A DNA stretch of 64,000 bases, taken from NCBI GenBank assembly GCA_026874595.1, contig CM049319.1, positions 61,824,917 to 61,888,916 on the forward strand. The letters run 5' to 3'. A program made the position numbers and the translations under genes. The DNA comes from Sipunculus nudus (lineage: Eukaryota > Annelida > Sipuncula > Golfingiida > Sipunculidae). Under the pieces are notes generated by a model. That model was not told where the DNA came from. It searched no databases and worked only from the letters and a program-made list of their open reading frames with translations. Below are positions 11,067-24,336 of the stretch, piece after piece; within the stretch, counting starts at the first letter, position 1; each line of letters opens with the position of its first letter.

Positions 11067-13169
11067 AAGATTCCTGCTTATGGTTGTGTCAAAGGGAAAC
11101 TCCCCCCCCCAGGCATTTAAGCCTCTATTCCTATGAATGGAGGCCTCCTGGGTTTGACCCTTCCTTTTCCTTAATCCTGGATCTGCCCCTGTCAGAATAT
11201 CTGGTTAAAAATATTTATAAAAAAAATAAAATTTTAAAATTCACACCCTATTTTATCTAAAATCTTGCTCTGCAGCATACGAGAATAAAGAAGCAATGAG
11301 TTTTAGAAACTGGAACAAACCTCACCGATGAAGTTTTCACAAGGGTGTTCAATAAACATGAATTTCACATTTCATTAGTGTTGATTCAAACTGAATATGG
11401 GTTAATTCATTATAGCAATACAGGTTAACATGCACTGTCTTGAAAGCTGAATTTCCAGAAATATTGATTTATTAGGCTAATGTAGAATCTAACCACACAT
11501 GTTACACTCAAGCTGTAAACCAGCCAAATTTAGTGCTGATACAATTAATCTTTACAGCAGATGTCACTTCTCTATAATACAGACTTTCAGCCGCCGAATA
11601 TTCCAATTATAACATACTGTCTGGGGGTGAAAAGAGAGGTAGGAGGTGATTGGGAAAAAGTCCAATTGCCCCGCCATAATGTTAATAAGGTCACCACTTG
11701 ACCCCTTATCAACAGCCACTGGCCTTTGGGACTGAAGCACTCAAAGCATGAATAAAACCAACCCCAGACAAATCCCCCCCCCCCCAAACTTGACATTCCC
11801 ATCCTGATTTAACTTTTCAGTAATAGTTCAATTCCATTACATCAGCATTAGAATTTATTTTTGGTGAAAGAGAATGAGCTCAGAAGGTGAGCTAGATTTG
11901 TGGTGGGTGATACGGGGGGGGGGGGGGGGGGGGGGAGAGATCATGCCTGGGATGGAGATTTGTGCTACACAGAAAGCACTCTCGAACATTACAAGTGCAT
12001 CATTAAGCAAAATTTGTTTACCATTTCAGCTATTGCAGCCACTTTAGCAACTTGACAGTGAGTATTTATTCATGCTTTTTACACCCACTGTTTACCACTA
12101 TATTTTCCAGACTTGTGATAACATACACATTTGGGGTATATTTCCCCTATCAAAATCTTTATTTTAACCATTAGGACTCAGGCATGCTCTTGCCATCATA
12201 ACAATTACACATACATAAATATACACATACAGGCATATGGATTAAAATAGTTACTGACTCCCACAAAGTCCTTACTTGGAGTTTATATTTTCACCTGTAA
12301 CAAACAAGTTTCTATGGACTGCTTTGAAAGTTCAGAAGAAATTCGATGTGGATGGCTTTGTCCTTTTATGGCCTACCTTCATATACTCCACAACAGCAAG
12401 AAATGCCATTTTTATGAATATAACTTTTTTTCAAGGAAAAATTTTATCCACCTTCTTTCTGACTTAGTATGTACAATGTCCAATCAGGAGAGATGGCAGG
12501 AAAAACAGTACTTAATGCTACATCAGAATTTTCAGAAAACCACATCAGAACACATACACACATGCACACACACACACAAGCTCACATACATGTGTATAAC
12601 CCATTTTATAAATGATTCTATCGGATACTCAGGTGAGTACCATTTCAGTAAATAGAGTAAAACCTCACCAACGACCATCTTAGTTTAGCCACCACCTCAT
12701 AATAATGAACACTTTTTCACAGTCCCTATTCTCTTTTGCTCTTTATATCAGACCTAATTTAGATGACCACTTCAAAAAAGCACTGATAAACACATGACGA
12801 AACATAACCTCCCTGTCACAAGTATCAATCACAGAGATAGGCCATCTTCACGTTATTGAAATACACAATCAGACCCTTGGAGAATGCTTTAATAAAGGTA
12901 ATCAAATATCTAATTATCCGCTGGCAAAAAGGGGATTTACCTTAATGAAAATATGCATACACTACCTGCAGCTGTAATTAAATAGAGCAACCAGGAACCC
13001 TCATCATGCCAACAATAAATTTATTTTGACAATACTGATTACATAGTAATAGATAATGCACACAATAGATAATCCCAGATATGAGTAGGCTTAATGAAAT
13101 ATTTTAAGATCAGACTCATAATATTTTTTAAAGGGTAAATACAATTACCTGGGATTATTCTATAGACTT
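11067..13169. other. AT-rich DNA with a poly-G tract; no gene seen
   Basis: No supported gene. It contains a poly-G tract (listed separately), a short (CA)n run near 12560-12580, and a degenerate repeat fragment near 12655-12780 with ACCACCTCATAATAATGA-type words. A small complex patch at about 12890-13015 carries CTAATTA and CTGTAATTAAAT homeodomain words. Confidence 0.45.
11914..11935 (+). repeat. Poly-G tract (22 G)
   Basis: An uninterrupted run of 22 G in otherwise AT-rich DNA. The run length is uncertain because homopolymers are error-prone. Confidence 0.9.
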
Positions 13170-13640
13170 TTTTGTACTTTGTCCAAGTGCAAATCTGAGT
13201 CCAGGCTGCTTGAGTCAAAGTCCAAGTCCTTGAGATTCAAGTCCAAGTCCACCTCCTTTATGTCCAAGTCATGTGGAACCCGAGTTCAATACAAATCTCC
13301 TTATTAAAAGAAATTTAAAATGAAAATTTGAGACTGTATTTGACATTAGTTTGCATATGCCGTTAACCTTAATATTTAATTACCTTTAGCTCCTGATGCA
13401 GAGCTTCAGCTTGTTATACATAGTCTATTTGTAGTTTTATGTCAGTATTTCACATGTGCATGAAAGTCTTATATTATGTGAGAGAGTTTTTCACTGGGCT
13501 TGAGATGGACTTGACCTGATTTCTCTGGTCCTAACCTCCAAGTATGAGTACAAGTCCGAGTCCAGGATCCTCCAGTCCCAGTCCGAGTCTGTGATAAAGT
13601 GGACTTGAGTCTAAACTAGAGGCCAAGTCCTTACTCAGCT
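13170..13640. repeat. Degenerate GTCCAAGTCC short-repeat pair
   Basis: Two clusters of AAGTCC/GAGTCC words, 13170-13285 and 13500-13635, flank about 220 bp of AT-rich sequence. The right cluster also contains the complementary word GGACTTGAGTC. A related GACTCGAGTCC word occurs at about 56512. This probably is a decayed repetitive element or minisatellite; no protein is encoded. Confidence 0.6.
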
Positions 13641-14429
13641 CCTACCTCACAGAAAAAAAAAATCGAACTTTGAAATGAAAACATGTTCATAGAAAACCAC
13701 ATTGCTAGTTTTCTGTCACTGTCAACAATAAATAAGGTTCCTTTATCCAAAGTGACTAAATGACTGATAACTCTGATTGATTTTATCGTTATATTAAGAA
13801 CTCTGGATATATTACCTTGAACTCTTTCAACTCTGACCTCCGTTGATGTGGTCATGTTGTACCTTTGTGATTCTTAGCTCTTTTGTAACATTGATAATTT
13901 TGGAATCAAAATACAAATTATTTTATTTGCAATCAATACACTATAAGCTCAATTTTCTTTGTCATGTCTGGAAATATCACTCCTGTTCACTAAGGAGAAG
14001 AAATCTAAAATGAACCAAAACAAAAGTCACAATTAACAATGCTTTCACAATTCATTCAATTTACAGCATCTTGTATTGATTTATTACAATGATTATAAAC
14101 TTTAAAAATCCATGACTTGTTCCTCTTTATTAACCTAGGAATTAAATTATCAGTTAACCTTTTTTTGTTAAGCATGGAACTTAATATTTTGACTGAAACT
14201 TAATGGTGATTAGATATTTTTAGTGTAGACTTTATAATATTGGCATCATGGCCATTTTAAGATAAACTTTCTTTTACCAGTCTTTTTTACTATGTGGCAA
14301 TTTAAGAAAAAGAATACAAATTCCTTAATAAATGGATTAAACCAGGCTAATGATTCATTTTTGGTGATATCACAGTGACTACGAAACATTAATTGAAGAA
14401 AATTATACATCTCCTGCCATAGTAACAAC
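13641..14429. other. AT-rich DNA; nothing seen
   Basis: No coding or repeat signal that I can support. Confidence 0.5.
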
Positions 14430-15400
14430 CCTGCTTCAGAGTAGGATTCCGCTTAATATTTAGCGGCAGCCAATGTTCATTAATTTCAGATTTTTTTCTG
14501 ATAAAAGATGATCTTCGATGCATTCTACTCATATCCTTAATGGAACATAGTGCTATCAACAGTTCTGTCCCGGGGCTAAAACCAGTAATACAGCATTATC
14601 GGTTCTGGCAGATACCCCTATGTAATCAGGATGATTAAAAATTTATGATAATTACCATGACAATGGAAACATTACCTTATAAGAGCCAGGCACGATGATG
14701 CCGAACCTGCTGAGAGTATACTCTGAGCTGTTTACGGAGTGGATCCGTGTTTGTTTTAAAAAAGGGCAAGGCGAAGCATATGTGTTGGAATCCGAAAAGC
14801 TTAAAGCCTTGAGGCAACATTACCAATCTTGCTCTAATGCAAAGCCATCGTGTTTGTGGAAATTAGTCTGAAAGTTGATGGGATTAGCCCAGTTACTTTC
14901 ATCGCTAGGCATAACCACGCAGTGGCAGTCGCAAAATGGACCATTTGCCATTAATGGAAGAGTAATCTGCCCGAAAGGAAATTAAAAGCCATACCGAACC
15001 CCACACAGTACTTCCTGCGGGTTTATTTATCAGATTCCTAGTGTTAATGAATACATCACCGATGTTGGGGCCACATCTACTACACAGGAATTCATTTCCT
15101 TTAATATTTCAGAGCACCCAAGCACAGATAAATCTATGATCCAATAAAGTGGAGAAGGAAAAATTTGCCCTGATTGGAAGGAAGTCCAATTGCGGTCGGG
15201 AATGAGGTGGGTCTCTGATGTGACTAATTGGGTTCGCCTCACCGACGATGTTCATCTATCGTCTCCTGGTTTCTACACTAGGGGGCCAGGTGCACCGGGT
15301 ACGAAGCTGCTGCTTCTGGGTGATGACAATCACAGAGCCGGAAAGCTGCCTGTATGACCATGCTGTGTACCTTAAAGTGTCATCATCAAGCATACAGCAG
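14430..15400. promoter_or_regulatory. Regulatory-like island
   Basis: About 1 kb of complex sequence with CpG words, ATTAATTT/CATTAATGG homeodomain-type words and an uneven but low AT content. Splice-like signals occur on both strands: a plus-strand acceptor TTTCTACACTAG at about 15281, and a minus-strand donor TTTAAG|GTACAC at about 15371. They would delimit only very small exons, so I do not call a gene. Most likely this is enhancer-type DNA, possibly transcribed. Confidence 0.4.
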
Positions 15401-16469
15401 CTTTTCTAATGGAGTATAAGGTCTGGTCCTGTTACAGTTGTAGTTGTTGTCAACACTGTAAGATGCTTTTACGTTTAACAAAAGTACATCTGAAATAACC
15501 AACTAGACTGCATCAATGATTTAATCTCTAGCAACACTGCTGTGTCTGATTTGATGGAGCAAGGCAGGGTGGGCAGAGACACCTATAGTCACAAACCTGA
15601 ACTAGTGTTTTAATTCCCAGATACATCATCCATGTTTTTGTACTTATTACAGTGTCATTGCTTTCCTTTGGTAAATTTTGCTTTTATCCTACACATTTCA
15701 AATCCAAATATGACCAAAAATCAAAATAAAAAAATCTTTTTAGGGGTTTACCTGTATAGAACAGTGCTCCCAAAAATATATGATTTATAGCCAAAAAATC
15801 TGGACAATTTCCACCAGTCAAAAAAAAATATAAGTAAAATTTCCATTTAGCATAATGTTACCCTTAAGACCCTGATTTACAAAACTGCAAATTTGAAGAT
15901 GCCAACATTTTGTGAAAATGATCATTCAATTTCATTAGACATTTCCCTGCTGGGACAGATTATATGCACAAACCAATAAAGGATATGTTATGGAATAATA
16001 TCTATCAATTTTATTTTAACAGACTGCAGGTTAAAAAGAGCAGACACCTGATCAATTATTCTCTCCTGAGAAGTGAATGGATTCATTACATAGTCTCAAA
16101 AAGATTAGTTTACAAGAAATGTTCATTTGCCCAATACTAGGAAATAATAGAAAAGACACACAAAGTACATGAAATTAATTACTAAGGTATCTACAGACAA
16201 TACCATTTCCACTGCTTCTATTTTGGATTTTTACCAGCTTTATTTAAGTACCTAGCTAATATATCATTGTTTGTTTTATTATATTATTGTAACAGCAGGT
16301 TGTTTTCAAATTTATGACCACAGTTCCTACAGAGGCAATTACTGGGTCATGACATCTACCACGCATGTTTAACTAACAGTCATCTGGATAAAATCAACAA
16401 TTTTTAGTTAAGTTAAAGAATGCAGCCCCCCCTTCAATTAACTAAATAGACTAATTCCATCCTTTCCTG
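15401..16469. other. AT-rich DNA; nothing seen
   Basis: No coding, RNA or structured-repeat signal found. Confidence 0.5.
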
Positions 16470-17200
16470 ATAATATTTATTAGCCCCCCACCATTAGGAG
16501 GGAGGACTACTAAAATAGTTTGAGTCTGTCAGTCCGTACGTTTGTCCATCCGTCCTGCCCCATCGCCTATGCCACACTTTCCTAGTTTAACATATGGCAG
16601 GGGACTATTTGTGCCTCTAAGCCCTTGTTTCAGATTTGTAACAAATTATGACACTCTTTACATTAAGTTTACTGGTAATATCTTGCCCAGCTTCCATTGT
16701 GTCATTAACAAATTTTCAACAGTCCCTACAGAGAGGGTTTGCTTAATGTTATAAAGAATGTTGAGATCTGACAATGCAAACTGTTTGGCCTCAGAGTATC
16801 TAGCCGAAAGAGCAGGTTCAAGGTTTTTTTTTTAAATTTTTAATCATTTTTTATTGTAATTTATTTTTGGTGGAGGTAACAGCCTCCATATCTTTTAAGG
16901 CTGACTTATCTAATTCTTAACCTAAGTATGTACATCTGCAGGATTTCCATTTTTCAGTTTGGGTCTACTTGACAGGGTGGTAGCACTCGCTTCCTGTCAT
17001 ATTATTTTTGTATCCTGGTGTCACCCAGGCCCGGTGTCTACTGCACCTGCGGGTCCTGGGTGTGTAATCACCCCAATTACTGGGTCATCACAAGGAGGAA
17101 CCCCCCCCCACCCAAAGACATACTCGTATGCGAGTCATTCTGGAGGTTCTAGGTGCCACTTTAGATCATATAAAGTGAGCTTTAGTAGACCCGTAAACAT
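16470..17200. mobile_element. Probable dispersed-repeat copy
   Basis: The left part begins TTAGCCCCCCACCATTAGGA and continues with GTCAGTCCGTACGTTTGTCC and CATCCGTCC, a GTCC-micro-run style shared with the GACG-rich element ends elsewhere in the window. The right part (about 17020-17190) has self-complementary CCAGG/CCTGG words and ACTGGGTCATCACAAGG; a similar ACTGGGTCATGACAT word occurs at 16339. Ends are not clear and no transposase or reverse transcriptase frame is visible. Identification rests on style, not on matching copies. Confidence 0.3.
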
Positions 17201-17989
17201 ATTGGATTTACCACACAACAGTTTGCTTCATCTATATATTCAATAATACTACCTGATCTTATTTAATACATTATTGGCAATTGTTTACCTTGTACATTTA
17301 GTTTTCCTTTTTTAGAACAGTCTAAACCTACAACTGGTCAGTTTTTATGCATCAACAATAATATCAGCATGCAAGAATGGTTTGATTGGCTTCCTGTTTT
17401 ATGTAAATTAAATCAAGCAGACAGAATCCATGAACGGCCATGCAGTTGTCCTTACACAATTTGAATAATACAGACAAACTCTTGTGTGAGACTGATGCCT
17501 TGGATGGCATGACTTTGCTTTTTTATGAAATATCCAAACTGCAGACAATATACCCATGATTCCTGAGTATCCCAGAATGCAATGGCATCCAATCGTATTA
17601 GTGGACTGTTGGAACTGGAAATATAACACTTTTGGTAAGATTATGAAATGATTCAGCCACTTTTCATCAGCATTCGCTGTTGTTAAGGTACCCTCCTTGG
17701 TATTTTTTCCCCTGTCAGTATGCAACTACAAAGAAAACTTCCAGCTGGAAGTGTAAATTGTCTCAATTCCTAAAACCTGTCTGCTAACATAAAATACTAG
17801 GTTCTTTAGCAAATGAGGGCCAGGTTTCTGCAACATGGGACCTCTAAGTATTTTTGTGACGGTTTCAATTTCCCTCTAGAGCAATGATGAGAAAAACAAA
17901 CTCCGAAAGAAAGTATGACATTAACAAAAATGGCTGCTACAAAATGGTGGCTGCATGGGCCCACCCTCCCAGCCTGTTAGGGGAACATT
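17201..17989. other. Unique DNA; a 105-codon minus-strand open frame (17408-17725) not accepted as a gene
   Basis: The open frame has no ATG at its apparent start, no splice signals of note and no recognisable domain. Nothing else is seen. Confidence 0.4.
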
Positions 17990-18335
17990 ATTGTCCAGAG
18001 TCGATGGCACTTGTGTCTTCTATGACACACTTAGTGTCATGTTAAGTCCCATTGATGTTCTCTAGACCGATAAACAAGAACTTGATGAATATTAAAGCAT
18101 TTCTGTTGCCATACTGAAAATTAGAATGGAAAGCTGTATTGTTCCCGTCTGAAAAATATTACAATGTGTGACAGCCGGCCTCTGGCTTTAAACACCAGAT
18201 TTGCAGTGGAGTGTTATTTGTCAGGGGTGATTTTTGCCCCTTGCTGTGCCATTTACAAAAGAAAGGGGGAAATAACAGATCCATTCAAGTGTGCAAAATG
18301 GTGATATCCTAAAGTAATTTTGCACTGAAACTGTC
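17990..18335. promoter_or_regulatory. Small regulatory-like island
   Basis: Complex sequence with TGACACAC/GTGTCAT inverted words (about 18023-18040), GATAAACAAG forkhead-like and CTTTAAACACC words, distinct from the AT-rich flanks. Function inferred only. Confidence 0.3.
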
Positions 18336-18350
18336 GCAAACATCACAAAA

Positions 18351-18761
18351 ATGGTGGATTTTATAACACTCTTGAAATATTCTGGGAATTTAAAAAATCA
18401 GGAAATTAGATTGTCCCAAAGTGCAACAGCCAATTCTCTTTATGTATTTGTCCTGAACTTACCCCTAAGAAATTCCTCAAGTTTCCCAGAATGCCAATAT
18501 TTCTTCTCCATTTTACTTATTGTTACAATTTCTTCTTTTTGGGTTTATCTATCTTATTGTTCAATTGCCTTTAAAAATCAATTTTCACACCTCTGTTTCA
18601 CATTGTTTTCCTGCACTTTTCAATTGTATACATCTGCATTACAATTTTTCATCCTGGATTTACCTGTGCAACTTTTCTTTTTGTCATTTAAATGGCTCGT
18701 ACTGTGTATATCTAACTTGATGCTATTTTTCTTCTTCCTACATATACCTATCATTGTGTAA
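18351..18761 (+). CDS. Hypothetical 136-residue hydrophobic open frame
   Basis: This is the longest non-repeat open frame in the window and it does start with ATG (context AAAATGG). The product would be rich in F, L, I, S and C, with several hydrophobic stretches from about residue 45 to the end. However, the DNA is strongly pyrimidine-rich, which alone yields F/L/S codons and removes stops, and there is no recognised family or clear promoter. I regard it as more likely fortuitous than a real membrane protein. Confidence 0.12.
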   Translation: MVDFITLLKYSGNLKNQEIRLSQSATANSLYVFVLNLPLRNSSSFPECQYFFSILLIVTISSFWVYLSYCSIAFKNQFSHLCFTLFSCTFQLYTSALQFFILDLPVQLFFLSFKWLVLCISNLMLFFFFLHIPIIV

Positions 18762-20383
18762 CTAACATATGCATTATATTTTTCTCATGTTGAGTATTTG
18801 AGTTTTAGAGGTTTTCTTGTAATGCGTAACAATAATTACTAAATAACAGTTACCCTTAAACATAAAAATGACCATGTCATGCATGGAGTAGATTAGCTGA
18901 AACCAGTTCACGTCATAAACATGTGGATATAAAAAAAGTCTGTACAACATGGAACTGTCCCTTTTTGGCTTATATTTGATAGGAAAGGTTCAAGGAGATT
19001 ATCTTTATTGATTGCATGTCAGATAGAAGTATAGGTCCTTTTAAACTTAAGAGCATTAACCCATCTAACTATAAAGCTTCAGCACCAGTCGTATGTGTGC
19101 TGATCTTTTAGATAACAGCATGATAAATCATCAGAGATTTTTATCATGTCTTAACACTTCCTTTGCACCTATTTATTCTCCATTAAACATAGAGCAAAGG
19201 TTAGTACATATTTTATTTCTGTATAAAACTGATCAACACTAATACTTTGTAGTCAATTAACTTGACAAAATGTAGGCCTACTGCATTTTTTCACAAGAAA
19301 ACTAATTTTTAGACTTTTTCATACTTGTTTATATATTGAAACATTTTATCTTTTTTTTCTGTATTAATATTCTTTAATGTGCTTTTTTATAGGCTGCTTA
19401 AATGTATGTTTTAGAACATAGTTAAATTTGGAGATGTGTATTTGTAATAAATGCATTTTATTATGCCACATTTTACTATGACCTCAGCTTGTTTTTTTAA
19501 ACAAAACAAGTGGAAATATACAAACAATACAAAAGAAGATAGCTCATATCTCATAACAGCTCATATAAATTGTCCTAACTCAGGTCTCATTATAAGCTTT
19601 TATATACACGGGGCTGCATAACTTGGTGCATATTGATACTTTTTTTCATAAATTTTCAAGATAAAATGGTACTTTTCCCTAACAAGATTATATATATATA
19701 TATATTTTACATATCATAGATATATTATATATAATATTATATATATTATATATATATATTTTTTTTCATCAAATACTGATATGGCAATGTAACATGTTTA
19801 CATAAAAGCCAGCTTTTCAACTTCATCTTTTACAGAATTGATGTTTTCTGGCTTACACTACATGCATATTAAGGAAATCTAGGTAATTCCTATTGAGAAA
19901 AATTTCTTTTTTTTTGATACCTCTGTAATAAATAGGTGTATGAGCTTGCATGTTTTGATTAGTAAACATAACAATACTGACAAAGGGATCACCATGCAAC
20001 CTAGGGTTGTAGATAGTATATATGAAAGGTCACTAGTTCTATAACTGCCTTTGTAAAATCTGGGTTCATCTGACTAGCCACAAAGTGACCTCTTTGAATT
20101 TGTTTGGGTTAATTTGGCAGGTCCCCACATGTTATAATGATGTGAATATATAAAAAAACCAGCCTGCACGTGGTGAGATTGGTGTTTTTTAGCAGAGTTT
20201 ACAGGGGATTCAAAGGATTATGTTTAGTTTATAGATGTCATGTATCGAAATAGGCCCCTTTAAAACAAAGGCTAGATATTAAATATATGTACAGGCACAC
20301 TGGAACTTCTCAAAATGCTACCTCTCTTTAAAGGACACCTCTAAATGTTAGCCCATACGACACAGTGATAATTTCTCTCTTGT
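18762..20383. other. AT-rich DNA with a TA-rich run (19685-19765); nothing coding
   Basis: Contains several T-runs and an interrupted TATA/ATAT tract at about 19685-19765 able to form a hairpin. No gene seen. Confidence 0.5.
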
Positions 20384-20650
20384 GGAGCTTTATGGCATAA
20401 TGGAAAGGGCACTGGACTTGTGACCACAAGATTGTGGGTTGCATCCCAATCTGACTGCCATCTTTAATGGTCATGGACAGGAGGAGAATGTAGAACAATT
20501 AACCTAGCACCTATTATGGTTGCTTTGGTTGTATGCTTCCCACGGAGCTGAGAAAAGCTACAATAATGAGCAGGTCCGACAACCATGAAGGCAAAGTGTA
20601 AAGTCTGGCAAGACTCTCTAGGAGTGCTATCCGGTTTTAAACCCACACCT
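20384..20650 (+). mobile_element. tRNA-derived SINE
   Basis: A tRNA-like head starts GGAGCTTTATGGCATAATGG, with a box-A-like TATGGCATAATGG (20391-20403) and a near-consensus box B GGGTTGCATCCC (20436-20447). The spacing fits an RNA polymerase III promoter. A body without tRNA similarity follows for roughly 200 bp. The right end is not well defined, as no clear tail or target-site duplication was seen. The copy is diverged but recognisable. Confidence 0.65.
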
Positions 20651-21339
20651 CTACCTTTTAGAACACTTTACTATTCTTGACACAAACAAGACTCATGGAG
20701 GGCAACCACATTCAGAGGTCTGAGGAAATGTGGTTGCCTTTTTGTTGGCATGGGCTTCAAATTTTGCTGTATTCATGTAAAGAAATTATTACAGAAATGA
20801 AACCTTTGTGAATAACACATGCTGCACCTACTTTAAAAAGGTAAACAGTCAATCATTTTATGTGTGTTATCCTCGTGACCAAACACTGTGGGTTTACAAG
20901 TCAAAAGATTGATATTTAAAGTTATTAGATCTATTTTAAAATTAATCATGAAACAAAGGTTGACATTATAAATGAAATCAGATCTTTCCTTTTATCTGCC
21001 TACAGGAGACAAGAATTTCTCGTCATTTTTGTGTTTCCTCATTAAATTTAAAGGATCCCGCTTGCATATTAAACAATCAATGTGATAATGGGTACACTAT
21101 GTGTGAGACAGCAAGGTAAAATCATGAAAAAGGATCCTTTGTGAAACAATGAAATAGTGAAAATGGTAATGGAAAAATGAAATGGTGAAAAACTGGCCTT
21201 GAGAGTACTGAGCTACCCTACTCTATATGATATATGAGCTTAGATACAAAAGACTACTGTGAAATTTTCAGCACAGGAAATCTATGCAGGCTCATCAAAA
21301 TCTCTATGACAGGTCATCAAGTTTATAGGAGTCAACAAA
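20651..21339. other. AT-rich DNA; nothing seen
   Basis: No coding, RNA or repeat signal that I can support. Confidence 0.45.
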
Positions 21340-22300
21340 CAGAGTGGGCAATTACCTTCCCTCACTAGCTTGTCTGCCCTGATTTACCAGTATTGCTGCA
21401 CTTGACGTGGAAATGCAAGCACCCCCTGTGCTGAACGGCAATATCATCTCCTTTTGGAAGGCTTGACAGTTTTTCAGCCATTTTCAAGTATAATTCATAC
21501 AACCAGAGCATTAAGCAACCACATTGTCCTTTGACCTATGTGTATCTTCCCAGCTTCCATTAGATGCGTACATAAGCAGCTTCTCCCGTTTTTTACTTAT
21601 ATATGCTGTTAGCAGCACTTCTAAGCACTGTACAAGTGCTGTTGAAGAAGTAAGAGAGCTTGTACACAGGCTCATTCAGATCCATTTAGGAGGAAAGCAA
21701 AAGTGGCATAAAAAGCATTTTCTTTTAGGTTGTGTTTATTCAGAAGCAGCTGATAAATCACAGACGATCTCAACAAGCTCACAAATGCGGCTCTAGTCAA
21801 AATACTGCAACATCTACCCTGTACAGTCCCCTTCCTGAAACTCAGCAGGGGCCCATAAAAAAAGACACATTGAGTGCTGGCAATATAGTATGATCAAATT
21901 AAAAAGACACACAGAGTGGTGGTAATGGCGGCAGCAATAACTACCAGACCACCTCTTTGTGGGAAACATAAGTGGTGATATGTCTGTTACAAGTGATAAA
22001 TATGACACAAACCTTGTGAATAAGACTGTAGGCACAGGTCCGCACAAGCGGTAATAAATCCCTTCAAGTGGCTATTACACCACTTTAAATGTAAATTGAC
22101 AAATACAGCACTGTTTCCTGCCCAGGCCTGGCTGTCAGTCTGTTCTCAGTAGCAATAAGTTGCTGATGGTTTCCTGAGAGATGTTTTACTTGGTGAAGTC
22201 GGATCAATTGGCCCAAACATAAACTTTTTCTCACTTCCCATCAGCCACCAAAAGCTTCAGTTTATTCCGGTTTGATAAAAACTACTTTCACCAGGTCAAT
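21340..22300. promoter_or_regulatory. Regulatory-like island
   Basis: Complex, GC-balanced sequence. A perfect palindrome AGCACTGTACAAGTGCT-type word (imperfect centre) lies near 21625-21645. AGGTCA/TGACCT words and a CAATTGG word are present. Frames on both strands remain open for 77-90 codons without starts or splice pairs of quality. A minus-strand donor GGGAAG|GTAATT at about 21353 is the best splice-like site. Enhancer-type function is inferred. Confidence 0.35.
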
Positions 22301-23039
22301 TCAGATATCTAAGTCTTTCTTGTAATACTGGTCTGAATTCCATCCTTATTTTGTCTCTATTAACACTACCCTTGTTTCTAACAGTATAAGGGTGATATTT
22401 CAGTATCAGTAAACGTGTGTGTGTGTGCATACAATATATTTTTCTAGCCAGGGACTTTCTGAGCCTTTAATTCATAAAGATCACCCAATTTTTTTGTTTA
22501 AATTTCAACATTTTTAATTAATTGTTAATGTGAATGATAACCCAGCTCAATATATCCATGGTGTCCCGAATCTTTGTATATATATACATACACACAAAAG
22601 CAGAGAGATACGTGATAAAGCATAACAACAATTATACAATGGTCAACTCCTCAAGAGGAACACTGTATTTAACAAAATACAACTGAGGTAATTGCAGTCA
22701 TAATCAATCCATCTTAACTATTGCAAAGGGCCACAGATCTTAGTTGTGATATTGTTAACAATATATATAACAGCTTTAGTTTTCCCCAACAGCCGTTTAT
22801 CATTGATAACATTATAAAACATAGATGTTAAATACTGCACAAATACTGTCCGCTGTGATATATAACATATACAACAAGATAACATGCTGCCAATGTACTG
22901 TTGTCCACAAGTCTATTCAGATTACAGATATTTCATGCAACTGTGATTCTAGCCACACATCCATGCACATGGCCATCTGTCAGCTCTGGAACCACTTGCC
23001 ATCTTAGCCTGAGGTCAACAGAGTCATCTGGGCAGAAGT
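22301..23039. other. AT-rich DNA; nothing seen
   Basis: A short TG run near 22413-22425 and TATATA words only. Confidence 0.45.
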
Positions 23040-23159
23040 CACTAGAACTAAAGATAATTGGACACCTGTGGTGAACTCGTTTGCCATAAATGATCTTCCA
23101 CCATATTCTCATTACAATCCCTATGGGGAAGCACGATACAGGCTGGTCAACTAAACTGG

Positions 23160-23640
23160 TGCCAGTGTCCTTTCAAGCAGAATTGATCAGGTCAGAGGTC
23201 AACAAGGCAGGTCAGAAGTCAACACAGAAAGATACACCATCTGAAAGTATTGTTAGCAAACTAATATCCAATCTCAGCAGAAATTGACTGACCAGAGGTT
23301 AATCACAAAAGACAGAGGTCAACACGAGGCAGTGAGGATGTCTCTTACTGTTTTTGTGACCAATGAGAAATCAGGTCAGTGGTCATTCAAGCAGATTAAC
23401 GGTCAAAAATGGGGGTCAGAGGTCAACACACATAACCCTTGAGGATGGCTCAAACTGATTAAATGATAGTCTAATAGGATTGCACAAATGAGATCATATG
23501 ACAACAGACAAGGTTAAGGGTTCATTGAGAATAAAACTGGTTCATTAGAGTTCAAGCACACAGGCCACAGGTCAACACAGAGAAGTCTTTAGGCCAGCTC
23601 TAATTGACCCTGTAACACTATAACAGGATCAACAAAACAA
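23160..23640 (+). repeat. Degenerate tandem repeat rich in AGGTCA half-sites
   Basis: The phrase (A/C)AGAGGTCAACAC or a close relative recurs at about 23189, 23208, 23311, 23413 and 23571. It is accompanied by GAGGATG(T/G)CTC words at about 23334 and 23443. Spacing is irregular (about 20-160 bp), consistent with an old decayed minisatellite. AGGTCA is the nuclear-receptor half-site, but the number here may simply reflect the repeat unit. Confidence 0.55.
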
Positions 23641-24336
23641 CATCATGATATAACATTTAGGGTCAAAGTGAATGGTGACTCAAGCTATCCATGTAATACA
23701 ATTTCAACCTGTCTAAATAAATCCAACCACTGGTCTTAATGAAGAGCTCAACTGAGAGTAAATTAACAAGCTCTTTGGGTGATGAACCATATAACTAATA
23801 TTGTATCAAAATTTAGAATCAGGACTTGCTGCCAGAAACCCCTTTAAATGTATCAGATCAACAAAATCATTTTTCGTATTATGAAATTCTGTGACTATGC
23901 AACATTATTTAAAATATTCCAAATGATTCTGTGATTTTCCATATACTGTGGTACGTTTTTCATTTATGTGGGTTTCACATTTGCTATATTCATGAAAAGG
24001 AAATTATTAATGAACTGGTCTGAATACAACTGTTCTGGCACAGAGCTAAGAATCAGACCAACTTGAGCAGGGGTCCCATGTTTAAAATTCGAAGCTGGAT
24101 GCACAATGCAATACCAAGCTCTCATAGGTCTGATTACAATTCTTTGCTCTGTGCCCCCTCTGGTGGTGTCAACCAGAGAAACGTGCCATACAAGGCAGCG
24201 ATTAAAGCAGAAGGAGCTCTGGGACTATTGCAGTGTATAACTGTTGGGTGAGAAACATATACTGATGAGGGAAAATTTTTCCAACAAATAGTACATGTAC
24301 AATCACAAACCACAACAAACAAGCACAGTTTCCTAC

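Noticed and set aside
20384-20460. Functional tRNA gene
   Set aside because: Boxes A and B are present but acceptor and anticodon stems do not pair convincingly, and a SINE body follows.
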